Shown here piece by piece: positions 42,564 through 50,609 of a stretch of 64,000 nucleotides of DNA. The notes below the pieces were generated by a model. The model searched no databases. It was not told the DNA's origin and saw only the letters and a list, made by a program, of their open reading frames with translations. The stretch is taken from positions 1 to 64,000 of the forward strand of contig NZ_SMGG01000006.1 of the NCBI RefSeq assembly GCF_004339245.1, in the 5' to 3' direction. This stretch comes from Seleniivibrio woodruffii. GTDB lineage: Bacteria > Chrysiogenota > Deferribacteres > Deferribacterales > Geovibrionaceae. The number at the start of each line of letters is the position of its first letter. The stretch's first letter is position 1. A program made the translations under genes and the position numbers.

Positions 42564-43383
42564 TCTTTTTGTCTCCATCCGCTTCATACAGCATTTTCAA
42601 ATAATAATTTAATCTGTTCTCAGACTTATATTTTCCTTTCAGTGCGCTCAGGATCTCGATGGCTTTTTTGTTGTCTCCGCCGAGATAGTATGCCAGTCCT
42701 GTGTAGAACCTGCACTCTGTCTCTTTGCAGGCCGAAAGAACCTCAAGAGCTTTGTCGGGTGATTTCAGTCTGAGATACGTCTGCCCCAGAAGGAGCTTAC
42801 CTTTATCGTCAAGTTTGTCCGCCGGAATTCCCTCCAGCTCTTTCAGAGCCGCATTCGTCTCTCCCTTTTTGGCAAGAAGGAGGACAAAATTCATTCTGGG
42901 GACTATTTTCTTATACAGTTCGGCACTTTCAGCAGCCTGCAGACGTTCTGCAAGCTGCTTACTGTCGGCTTTCCCTGATATGTAATCCAGATAAATTTCG
43001 ATTTTCGTATTGAAGCTGCTCTCGCTCTCTATTGCTCCAACAAGCTTGTTCTGCTTGTAAAACTCCATATATGGCAAATGTTTGTCTGTTTTGCCCTTGT
43101 AGATGGCGTTTTCGTTGTGCCCTTTAAAGCTCTCCGCAACCTCTTCAGTCGTCTTTTCAGTGCTTTCCGCAGCAATGCATGTCACCGCAGGGTGAGCTCC
43201 GCACTCTTTCAGAAAGTCAGCAAGCAGGCTGACATTGAAACGGTTTTTTCCGTCAAAATACAATACTGCTCTGTTGCCGGTCACGGGCTTTGCGGTCGGG
43301 AAAACAGGTTTCAGCTCATCCGCAGCCTGTGCAGAAACCGCAAACAGTACGCCCGTCAGTATACCTGCTATTTTAGTTCTCAC
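42514..43383 (-). CDS. Secreted TPR-like protein of the cytochrome operon
   Basis: A 289-residue protein with a signal peptide (ILTGVLFAVSAQA). The N-terminal ~120 residues have a thioredoxin-like or alpha/beta pattern without the CXXC motif. The C-terminal half consists of TPR-like helices (RMNFVLLLAKKGETNAALKELEGI, LLLGQTYLRLKSPDKALEVL, GLAYYLGGDNKKAIEILSAL). No haem site. It overlaps both neighbours (four and 50 bases), so strong co-expression is expected. A role in assembly of the 28-haem protein is plausible but inferred. Confidence 0.75.
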   Translation of the reverse strand: MRTKIAGILTGVLFAVSAQAADELKPVFPTAKPVTGNRAVLYFDGKNRFNVSLLADFLKECGAHPAVTCIAAESTEKTTEEVAESFKGHNENAIYKGKTDKHLPYMEFYKQNKLVGAIESESSFNTKIEIYLDYISGKADSKQLAERLQAAESAELYKKIVPRMNFVLLLAKKGETNAALKELEGIPADKLDDKGKLLLGQTYLRLKSPDKALEVLSACKETECRFYTGLAYYLGGDNKKAIEILSALKGKYKSENRLNYYLKMLYEADGDKKNADAIKLPDNYNIDSE

Positions 43384-46300
43384 TTTGCGCCCTCAATTTT
43401 TTCAAGGTTCCTTTGTATTTCAAACAGGTTCTTAAGAACCTCAGCCTCAAGCATCTTTCTGTTCAGCTGGCTTCTGCCGTCACGGAACGTCTTATCGTGG
43501 TATTTATCGAACAGGTCTTTTGCCTGTGTCTCACCGTGACATACCGCACAGAACTTGTCTTTCACTCCCGATTTAAGGAAGCTGTTCGTGGGATCGCCCT
43601 CAACGTTGTACGCTGCGGTCATTGAACCGCCTGCCTTCCATACGTGGGGGTTGTGACAGCTCTGGCATGTGATGGAGCCTTCAGCGGATACCAGTCCCTT
43701 ATCGTTGAAGAGGTTCTCTTTGAACTTCTCCCTGTAGGGGAATATCTTGAAGATTCTGTCGTGTGCCGTCTCAACGGGTATCTTTTTATAGCCTACGCCG
43801 TCTGTTTTGTGGCAGTCGCTGCACATTTCAAAGGCGAAAGGCTCTTTTCCGTTGGGTTTGTATGCCCACATCAGCCTGTTTTCCTTGTGGAAGTTGTGGG
43901 GTGTGTGGCATGCATAGCAAACGTTTGCCGCCGCCTTCTTCTTGTCGTTCTCGTTCAGGTAATCCAGCTTGGCAAGGTTGTGTTTGGTCATGTCCACCAG
44001 CTTCTGGTCTTCGTGACATGCGAAACATATGTTCTTCTCGCCCATGTCTCTCAGCATTCCCTTTTCGGGGCCGTGGGGTTCATGGCAAGTCGCACAGACT
44101 ATGTTTCCGTCCTGCAGATAAATATCCATGTTCTTCTTAGGCTTCACATTCATCTTGTGGCTGGATGTGATAGCCGTTTTGGAAGCGATGCCGGAATCTG
44201 AATGACAGCTTGCGCATATCTTCTCAAAGTCTTTGCCCATGGATTTATCGAACAGGTAATATCCGCCGTTGCCGTGAACCTCGTGGCATGCGCCGCAAGT
44301 GTCGTTGGCAGCCTTAAGTTTATTAACCTTCTCTGTGTTCTTCTCAAACTTGTTTACGTTATGAGGGGACTTGTCGAAGGACTGTTTGTCCTCGTGACAG
44401 CCCGCACAGAAACCGCCTTTGCTCATGAGCTTCTTATCGAGGAAGCTGTTCTGAACCGTACCCTCTGCGCCTTTTTTCGGGCCGTTGGAGTGGACAGTGT
44501 GACAGGTTGAGCAATAGATATAGTAATTGCCGTCCTTGTCTTTTGTCAGGTTCTTCTCATACTTCTGATATTTATCAATTTTGCCTGTTTTGTGTCCGCC
44601 GCTCACAGTCTTCTTGTCCGCATGGCCTTTGGGGTTGTGGCATGCGATGCAGTTGTCGTCTTTGGTCTTGTATGCATACTCCACGGTCATCATGTTGACG
44701 GGTGTTTTTGCATTGTGGACGCTGTGGCATGAGGCGCAGACAGCCTCTTTATCGGTTTTGCGCATGTCGTGGTCTGTGCCTGCGATCTCTTTCTGAGTCT
44801 GGTGGCATGCTGAGCAGAATGAATCCTGATCTGCAAATCCGCCCCTCATGAAATCCTTAACAGTGCCTTTTTTGGACTGTTTGTGGGGATCGTGGCAGCT
44901 TACGCATGTGAAAGTTCCGTCTTTAGTGAGTTTGAAGTCGCCTGTCATCTGCATTTTGGTCTTCATGTTGACAGGGTGAGAGTGCTCGCCGATGAGCTTT
45001 TTCTCGCCGCTTCCGCCCACTTTGTGGCAGTCAAGACAGCCATCGTTGACAGCAACTGTCAGCAGTCTTTCGCTGTCGCTGTTGTGTACCTTGTGACAGG
45101 ACATACAGCTCTTTTCGTTCTTCTTGTCGCCGTGAGATGTCTTGGCGATCATCTCTTTCTCTTTATGGCATGTGATGCAGAGTGTTCCGTTCTCAACGCC
45201 GATTCTCAGCGCATTGGGGTTCTTGCCGTGAATATCGTGGCATGTGGAGCAGTTCACATCGGTTTTGCTCTGGTCGGAACCCATCGTGGTGAAGAATCTG
45301 ACTATTTTGGCGAACAGAGGAAGTTTTTCATTCTTCTGCATATCCTTTTTCAGACCTTTGCCCACTGGGTGGTTGAACTTCTTGGTATCTATTATCTTCT
45401 TCGCACCGACAGCACCTTCGGTGTGGCAGCTTACGCATCCTTTGGTAAGGAGGTCGCCTTCGCCTGCGAATCCCGCAGACCAGCCGTGGGGTGCGTGGCA
45501 GCTTCCGCATGTTCCGGCCTGCTGAGCAGATTTGCCGTCTTTAGTGCGGAATCCTTTGGCAGTAAGCATGTCGTGCTTGCCGCCTGCGATCTCTTTCTTG
45601 TTGTTGTGGCAGGTGTAGCAGAGTTTATTATCGGAGTTTTCCGTAACAAGCAGTCCGTCAGCCTTTGCCTTGTGGGTGGAGTGACACGTTGAGCAGATTA
45701 CTTTGCTGTCCTTGGTGTATATTCCGCCGCTCTTTATCATCTCAAGCATATCGCTCTGTTTGGTGTGCTTTATGTTCACGGGGTGAGTGAGCATACCTTT
45801 GATGTACTCGCCGGATTTGGCATCCACCACGCCTTCGTGGCATACGCCGCATATCTTGGAGTCCGTCAGAGATTCGATAAGCAGTTTGGTCTCTTTAGGT
45901 GAGTGAGGGGTATGGCAGCTTTCGCAGACGACCTGTCCTTTGCTGCCCAGCTTTCCATAGCGGGATCTGACCTCTTTGGCCATGTTCTCATATCCGCTCT
46001 GGGGAGCTTTCAGGGGGTGGCTTATGTTGCCGTCCTTTCCTATCTCCTTGTGGCAGGCTACGCAAAGTTCAGAGTTGTTGTTCTCCATACGCAGGAAAAC
46101 GCTCTTGTCTATCTTGTCGTTCTTGGGGTCGCCTGTTGAGTGTGCGGAGTGGCAGGTGCGGCAGGCTATCTTGCCCTTTTCAAGGGGCAGGTTGCCTGGA
46201 ATTTTCATATGTTCGGGTATCTTGTCGGTGAGTTTGTGCATCTCGCCTGACCAGACCCTGATCCTGCTGTCGGCAACGGAGCCGTTGTGGCAGCTGAAAC

Positions 46301-46505
46301 ACATCTTGTCGCTGGCCACCACTTTTTCCTTCTGGTAGTCAACGACCTCTGTCCCTTTCAGATCATAAAGGAACTGAGGCATCCATTCATAGTGGCAGAA
46401 TGCGCACTCTTTGGATGAATCGGGGTTGCTTTTTGTCACGTCAGCTGCGAAGGCCGCAGGTGCGGACAGAACTATAAGTGTGAGCAGGAGAAGAAGCTTT
46501 CTCAT
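43380..46505 (-). CDS. 28-haem c-type cytochrome
   Basis: A 1041-residue exported protein (signal ending APAAFA) with 28 CXXCH motifs counted one by one, from CAFCH near residue 34 to CAVCH near the end. They are about one per 37 residues and many continue as CXXCH-x-x-H (for example CSTCHSTH, CMSCHKVH, CVSCHDPH, CGACHEVH), the doubled-CXXCH type. Internal modules repeat (CESCHTPH, CSTCHDIH, CATCHEPH), suggesting growth by duplication. No membrane anchor or lipobox is seen, so it is periplasmic or secreted. It could act as a long electron wire or a capacitor. Four-base overlaps with both neighbours indicate coupled translation. Confidence 0.92.
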   Translation of the reverse strand: MRKLLLLLTLIVLSAPAAFAADVTKSNPDSSKECAFCHYEWMPQFLYDLKGTEVVDYQKEKVVASDKMCFSCHNGSVADSRIRVWSGEMHKLTDKIPEHMKIPGNLPLEKGKIACRTCHSAHSTGDPKNDKIDKSVFLRMENNNSELCVACHKEIGKDGNISHPLKAPQSGYENMAKEVRSRYGKLGSKGQVVCESCHTPHSPKETKLLIESLTDSKICGVCHEGVVDAKSGEYIKGMLTHPVNIKHTKQSDMLEMIKSGGIYTKDSKVICSTCHSTHKAKADGLLVTENSDNKLCYTCHNNKKEIAGGKHDMLTAKGFRTKDGKSAQQAGTCGSCHAPHGWSAGFAGEGDLLTKGCVSCHTEGAVGAKKIIDTKKFNHPVGKGLKKDMQKNEKLPLFAKIVRFFTTMGSDQSKTDVNCSTCHDIHGKNPNALRIGVENGTLCITCHKEKEMIAKTSHGDKKNEKSCMSCHKVHNSDSERLLTVAVNDGCLDCHKVGGSGEKKLIGEHSHPVNMKTKMQMTGDFKLTKDGTFTCVSCHDPHKQSKKGTVKDFMRGGFADQDSFCSACHQTQKEIAGTDHDMRKTDKEAVCASCHSVHNAKTPVNMMTVEYAYKTKDDNCIACHNPKGHADKKTVSGGHKTGKIDKYQKYEKNLTKDKDGNYYIYCSTCHTVHSNGPKKGAEGTVQNSFLDKKLMSKGGFCAGCHEDKQSFDKSPHNVNKFEKNTEKVNKLKAANDTCGACHEVHGNGGYYLFDKSMGKDFEKICASCHSDSGIASKTAITSSHKMNVKPKKNMDIYLQDGNIVCATCHEPHGPEKGMLRDMGEKNICFACHEDQKLVDMTKHNLAKLDYLNENDKKKAAANVCYACHTPHNFHKENRLMWAYKPNGKEPFAFEMCSDCHKTDGVGYKKIPVETAHDRIFKIFPYREKFKENLFNDKGLVSAEGSITCQSCHNPHVWKAGGSMTAAYNVEGDPTNSFLKSGVKDKFCAVCHGETQAKDLFDKYHDKTFRDGRSQLNRKMLEAEVLKNLFEIQRNLEKIEGAK

Positions 46506-47389
46506 TTTCCACCCCTCAGCTCATAAACAGTGACAGACTTTGCAAATGCATCCACCACCGCCAGATATCTTCCGTTGATCCTCATGTGGGTTATTGAGTC
46601 GAACTTCAGCTTTCTGCCGTTCTTGTCTTTCAGAACGCCTGCAAACTTTCCGTCCTCGTCAAAATACTGGATGACGCCTGTGAAGCCGTCACCGACAAAA
46701 AGGGTAGTGCCGCCGAGAACCGCAACACCAGTGGGTCTGTAGAACTCTCCGGCACCGATTCCCCATTTGCCTATATTCTCATAAAACTTGAAATCTTTAG
46801 TGATCTTCTGGACACGGGTGCCCAGAGCTTCGGAAACATAGAGAACGCCTCTTTTGTCCGTAGCCAGCGCAAATGGATACCAGAACTCAAGTTTTCCGTT
46901 TCCGAAACCGCCCACGGTCTGTTCGACCGCTTTGGTTCCCAGATGTGTCTTTAAAACACGGTGGTTGTCGTTGTCCACCGTATAGACATATCCTCCGGAC
47001 ACCAGAGCATCGGTGGGGTCATATTTCCCTTTTATGCCTGCGGGCAGTCCGAACGTACTGAACTTATCCAGACCTGCTGTCAGCATGTCCAGTGAGTTTT
47101 CTGTGCTGTTGCAGTAAAGGAAGTAGTTACCGTTCTTAACAAGACAGTTCCCGCCTTTAAGGAAAGACTTCTGAACTGATTTGACGGCTCTTCCGTTCCT
47201 GTAAACCGTATATGTTCCGCCGAATGCGTCATATACGCCTGTGCTGGCATCGCTTTCCACAACCACATCTCCGGGTGCAGCATTGTCTTTCAGCTGCACT
47301 TTATAGAGAAGTGATGCTGTCACCTGGGCAGCATCACTTATTGCGGCAATACTAAAAAGCAGAATTACGGCAAAGATCTTAATTTTCAC
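46502..47389 (-). CDS. Secreted NHL-repeat beta-propeller
   Basis: A 295-residue protein with a signal peptide ending AISDA. Repeated blades match the NHL pattern: DPTDALVSGGYVYTVDNDNHRVLK, YPFALATDKRGVLYVSEALGTRVQKI, RPTGVAVLGGTTLFVGDGFTGVIQYF. Probably a six-bladed propeller. No haem motif. NHL proteins are found beside large multihaem cytochromes in metal reducers, where they may scaffold the complex or be peptidyl partners. It overlaps the 28-haem gene by four bases and the trihaem gene by 11. Confidence 0.82.
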   Translation of the reverse strand: MKIKIFAVILLFSIAAISDAAQVTASLLYKVQLKDNAAPGDVVVESDASTGVYDAFGGTYTVYRNGRAVKSVQKSFLKGGNCLVKNGNYFLYCNSTENSLDMLTAGLDKFSTFGLPAGIKGKYDPTDALVSGGYVYTVDNDNHRVLKTHLGTKAVEQTVGGFGNGKLEFWYPFALATDKRGVLYVSEALGTRVQKITKDFKFYENIGKWGIGAGEFYRPTGVAVLGGTTLFVGDGFTGVIQYFDEDGKFAGVLKDKNGRKLKFDSITHMRINGRYLAVVDAFAKSVTVYELRGGK

Positions 47390-48239
47390 TCTCTTGTCCC
47401 TCTGCAGGTTTCAGGAAGTTGGGGATGAAGAACTCTTTGTATTTGTCCACCATACCGACAACTTCGTTGCCTACGAGCTGGTTAGCTCTTCTTTCAGGAT
47501 AGCCGATCTTCGCAAAAGGCAGGTATGCCTTATAGGAGTCGGAAGTGTGGCAATCCTCACAGTTAACAGTGTCCTTAAGCTCGGTCATGGGTCTGTGGAT
47601 AACTTTCAGAGATGCGCTCTTTGCTGAGGGCACCATGTTGTTAACCTGAGCCTTGAACTCGCCTACGTATTTTTTCATCTGCTCATTGTCATAGAATCTC
47701 TCGCCGGAGTTCTTAAGAGGCATGAGCTTATAGGGCGTGTCTTTCAGATAGCTTGAAAGGTCTATCTTGTCCTTCTCTTTTCCTGTGGCTTTTTCATACC
47801 ATACAAACTTGGTGTCGGCTTTGCTTTCCGCCTTTATGTGGCAAGTTTCGCATGCCATGAAGTATGCGTGCATATTCAGGAAAGCCCTGACCTCTTTCTT
47901 TTTGTCGTGGGGAACGTCGCCATGGCAGGAGACGCAGAGGTTCTGCTTGTCCTCAATGGCCGTTCTCTTGGTTTCGTGGAAATCATAAAGCTTGTGGCTG
48001 CTGTTTATGTCCTTAGACCCGCTGCCATGTCCGTCGGTGTCGTTGACACCCTTTATCATCTCCTGATACAGCTTGTCCTCTTTGCTCATTCCGACTGTGG
48101 TCTCCTCGTGGGAGGCTTTGTGCCAGATGTGCATTACGAGTATCTGAATTATATATCCGCAGTATACAAGAATAAGTATACCCAGCAGACAGTAGATTAT
48201 CCTTTTAGGTCCAACCTTAACGTGGTGGTGCTCAGACAT
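47379..48239 (-). CDS. Membrane-anchored trihaem cytochrome c
   Basis: A 286-residue protein with an uncleaved N-terminal membrane helix (IIYCLLGILILVYCGYIIQILVM) after a short His-rich cytoplasmic start (MSEHHHVKVGPKR). Three haem sites: CVSCH, CETCH, CEDCH. It starts at the stop of the cytochrome b gene (one-base overlap), so they almost certainly form one inner-membrane complex, with this subunit taking electrons from cytochrome b. Confidence 0.87.
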   Translation of the reverse strand: MSEHHHVKVGPKRIIYCLLGILILVYCGYIIQILVMHIWHKASHEETTVGMSKEDKLYQEMIKGVNDTDGHGSGSKDINSSHKLYDFHETKRTAIEDKQNLCVSCHGDVPHDKKKEVRAFLNMHAYFMACETCHIKAESKADTKFVWYEKATGKEKDKIDLSSYLKDTPYKLMPLKNSGERFYDNEQMKKYVGEFKAQVNNMVPSAKSASLKVIHRPMTELKDTVNCEDCHTSDSYKAYLPFAKIGYPERRANQLVGNEVVGMVDKYKEFFIPNFLKPAEGQESEN

Positions 48240-49141
48240 TACTTATCCCCCTTTTCGCTCTTTTCATTTTCCTGAAGGAAAGAAATCTGACCTCTGATAA
48301 TTTCGAGCTTCTCAGCATCTTCCAGTTTCTGCGCTTCTTTCTGTGCATCGATGTCGAGCAGATATGAGGAGTCTTTCTCAACTATTTTGTTGATACGGGC
48401 CCACTCAACATAATACTCGTGTTTCATCAGGTCTTCGGGAAGATAGCCTGTTATGAACAGCGGCGACACAGGGAACTTGTCGTAGTTTATATGTGCGTTG
48501 TACATGTGCCATATAAAGATAACGCTCACCGCCAGCATCGCTTCGTCAGAGTGTGCGATGTAGCTGATGTTGATCGCCCAGCCGGGAAGGAATGAAGCAG
48601 CCCAAACAGGGAACCACAGGAAAAGTCCGGTGATGCCGAGAACGGGAATACCCCAAAACACCGCCCAGTAGTCAAACTTCTCTCTCCAGTGGAATCTTTC
48701 GTGTTTGGGTCTGTCATCGGAGATGAACAGCGCAAACTTGACGAAATCCGCTATGTCCTTTCCGTCTTTCGCACGGGGACACATGGGAGAATAGTAAACA
48801 AAGAGACCCAGCTCTTTCCATGAGAAAGTTCCGGTTCTTCTTGCGGGGCCGGCATAGTATTGCCAGATGTTTTTAAACAGGTAATACCAGTGATAGAAGA
48901 ACAGACCGCACATTGTAACGCCTGCTATTCTGTGCAGAATTCTTGTAACAGGGAGACCGCCGAAGAAATCTATAACGGGTTTAGCCCAGTCATAGTAGTG
49001 GAATTTCAGCGGGAAGCCCGTAAGGGTCAGCATAAGGAAAGTTGTCATGAGGATATAGTGCTGAGCCTTCTGGTTTCCTGTTATTTTCAGGTAATGTCTC
49101 TTACCGTCTTTAATTTTTATAAGGGGCAGTTTTCTCATCAT
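48239..49141 (-). CDS. Di-haem cytochrome b, putative quinol dehydrogenase subunit
   Basis: A 300-residue membrane protein like the gamma subunit of formate dehydrogenase or Ni-Fe hydrogenase cytochrome b. Four to five membrane segments: HYILMTTFLMLTLTGFPLKFHYY, ILHRIAGVTMCGLFFYHWYYLFKNI, FWGIPVLGITGLFLWFPVW, SDEAMLAVSVIFIWHMYNAHIN. His residues in helices 1, 2 and 4 are candidate haem b ligands. The C-terminal ~50 residues are a charged helix. In this operon it would oxidise menaquinol and pass electrons to the adjacent multihaem subunits, as proposed for Cbc complexes of Geobacter. Confidence 0.88.
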   Translation of the reverse strand: MMRKLPLIKIKDGKRHYLKITGNQKAQHYILMTTFLMLTLTGFPLKFHYYDWAKPVIDFFGGLPVTRILHRIAGVTMCGLFFYHWYYLFKNIWQYYAGPARRTGTFSWKELGLFVYYSPMCPRAKDGKDIADFVKFALFISDDRPKHERFHWREKFDYWAVFWGIPVLGITGLFLWFPVWAASFLPGWAINISYIAHSDEAMLAVSVIFIWHMYNAHINYDKFPVSPLFITGYLPEDLMKHEYYVEWARINKIVEKDSSYLLDIDAQKEAQKLEDAEKLEIIRGQISFLQENEKSEKGDK

Positions 49142-49153
49142 GTCGGTACCCTC

Positions 49154-50203
49154 TTAGTCCTTTTTTTTGCGTCTGAAGCTCAGGTTCGGGAACATCTCTC
49201 TGATAAGTTCCAGAATCATGAGACCAAGCAGCGGGTAGAATGCACCGATTGTAAGAATGGTGAAGCCAAGCGCCACATAAAACTCTATGGGGTAGATATC
49301 TTTGTCGATAACAGAGTGCATCCTGATCATGCCGAACTCCTTAGTGGGGTTGACGTGACAGTTTGAATCCTGGCAAGCAAGATATCTGTTTGATTCATAC
49401 GTTGCGCTGTCAGGGCTTCTCCAACTGCGTATCTTGTGAGCGGATTCGCCTTTCTTAACGTGACAGTCGATACAGCTGGGAGCGTTGGGCATTCCAAACT
49501 CAACAGCCTTTCCGTGGAATGTGTCGAGATAGGTTGCGGCAGCATTTTTCATTTTATGCTTCGTTGCCATCTCTTCTTTGGAGTGACATTTACTGCAGGT
49601 CTTTACAACGTCCTCAGAGGGAGCAAGGTTTTTGATCCTGTGGGTGACGTGTTCAAAGAAATAACGGTAGTCGACGTTGTTTGCGTGACATACGGCACAT
49701 TTCTGAAGGATCCTCTCCTTGTGTCTTGCCTCGTCAACCGACTCAACATCGCCTATCTGAAAGCGGTATTGGGGGTTTTTGTGGCAGTTTGTACAGGTGG
49801 GGAAATCATCCACTATCTTGGCTCTGACATAGGGGTTGTCAGGGTTGTGGATACTCTGTTTGAGGTCATCAAAGATCTTTTTGTGTGAAAAAGGTTTTTC
49901 CGAGCCTGCATTTGTGACGTGACACTCGGTTGAGCAGTCAACAGGCTTCATCTCTTTGTGAGGTATCTCTTTGATATCGACGTGACAGCCGGTACATTTC
50001 ACTTTTGTGTGAACTGTATGGTTGTAGTTCTCCGAATCAACATAGAATACTCTCAGGTATCCCTCGTTGTTCACGCGGGTCAGGCCGGGGTACTTGTGGC
50101 ACATCATACAGTTTTCACCATCGGTGACAACTGAAGCCCTGGCCGTTCCGCAGGTCATAAAGAGACTGAAGACCATGACGGCAATAAAACAGTATATTCT
50201 CAT
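49154..50203 (-). CDS. Octahaem membrane cytochrome c with non-canonical haem sites
   Basis: About 349 residues from the ATG at 50203 (GGAG six bases upstream). An N-terminal signal (IYCFIAVMVFSLFMTCGTARA) and a C-terminal membrane helix (FYVALGFTILTIGAFYPLLGLMILELI) leave the haem domain in the periplasm. Sites in order: CMMCH, CTGCH, CSTECH (CX3CH), CTNCH, CAVCH, CSKCH, CIDCH, CQDSNCH (CX4CH). The pattern resembles NapC/NrfH-related and Cbc-type multihaem quinol dehydrogenase subunits. First gene of the 11-gene operon, directly before the cytochrome b. Confidence 0.87.
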   Translation of the reverse strand: MRIYCFIAVMVFSLFMTCGTARASVVTDGENCMMCHKYPGLTRVNNEGYLRVFYVDSENYNHTVHTKVKCTGCHVDIKEIPHKEMKPVDCSTECHVTNAGSEKPFSHKKIFDDLKQSIHNPDNPYVRAKIVDDFPTCTNCHKNPQYRFQIGDVESVDEARHKERILQKCAVCHANNVDYRYFFEHVTHRIKNLAPSEDVVKTCSKCHSKEEMATKHKMKNAAATYLDTFHGKAVEFGMPNAPSCIDCHVKKGESAHKIRSWRSPDSATYESNRYLACQDSNCHVNPTKEFGMIRMHSVIDKDIYPIEFYVALGFTILTIGAFYPLLGLMILELIREMFPNLSFRRKKKD

Positions 50204-50254
50204 CATCAGCTCCAAATAAATGATTGAGTTAGCCTATATTACGGCTATTTTCAT

Positions 50255-50283
50255 AGACTAGAATAGGTTCCGGTTATTGTCAA
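50255..50283 (-). promoter_or_regulatory. Sigma-70-type promoter of the 11-gene cytochrome operon
   Basis: On the minus strand TTGACA (50278-50283), a 17 bp spacer and TAGTCT (50255-50260). Transcription should begin near 50248, leaving a ~45-base leader. The remaining intergenic sequence up to 50530 shows nothing else I can name. Confidence 0.6.
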
Positions 50284-50536
50284 CATAAGATGCACCCGTG
50301 TTTACCCTAATTTGTAAATTTTATTAAGATGCAATTATTCGAATATTCATAAATAGATAGGCCATCTCATAACAAGAGATAAGTCGGTGTGATTTCAGAC
50401 TATTTGGCTGTTATTTTAAAGTGGCTGTTAAATAAGTGTTTATCATTTTTCAGCATCTGAAACGTTTTTATTTATAAATGATGCGGTTGCATTTTATACT
50501 TTCAGACAGCATATGATCAGACCAAAATTCACGGAA

Positions 50537-50568
50537 TAAAAAAAACCCCGCCGAAGCGGGGTTTTTTA
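50537..50568. terminator. Bidirectional intrinsic terminator of the decahaem cytochrome gene
   Basis: An AAAAACCCCG / CGGGGTTTTT hairpin ~45 bases after the decahaem gene stop, with A- and T-runs on both sides. It separates this gene from the 11-gene operon. Confidence 0.88.
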
Positions 50569-50609
50569 GAAGGCGGAGCGAACCCCGCCAAAATTGTTAC
50601 CTAGAATGA

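Noticed and set aside
43763-45692. Long plus-strand frames antisense to the 28-haem gene (up to 269 residues)
   Set aside because: They arise from the repetitive codon usage of the cytochrome gene; no start signals and no domain patterns.
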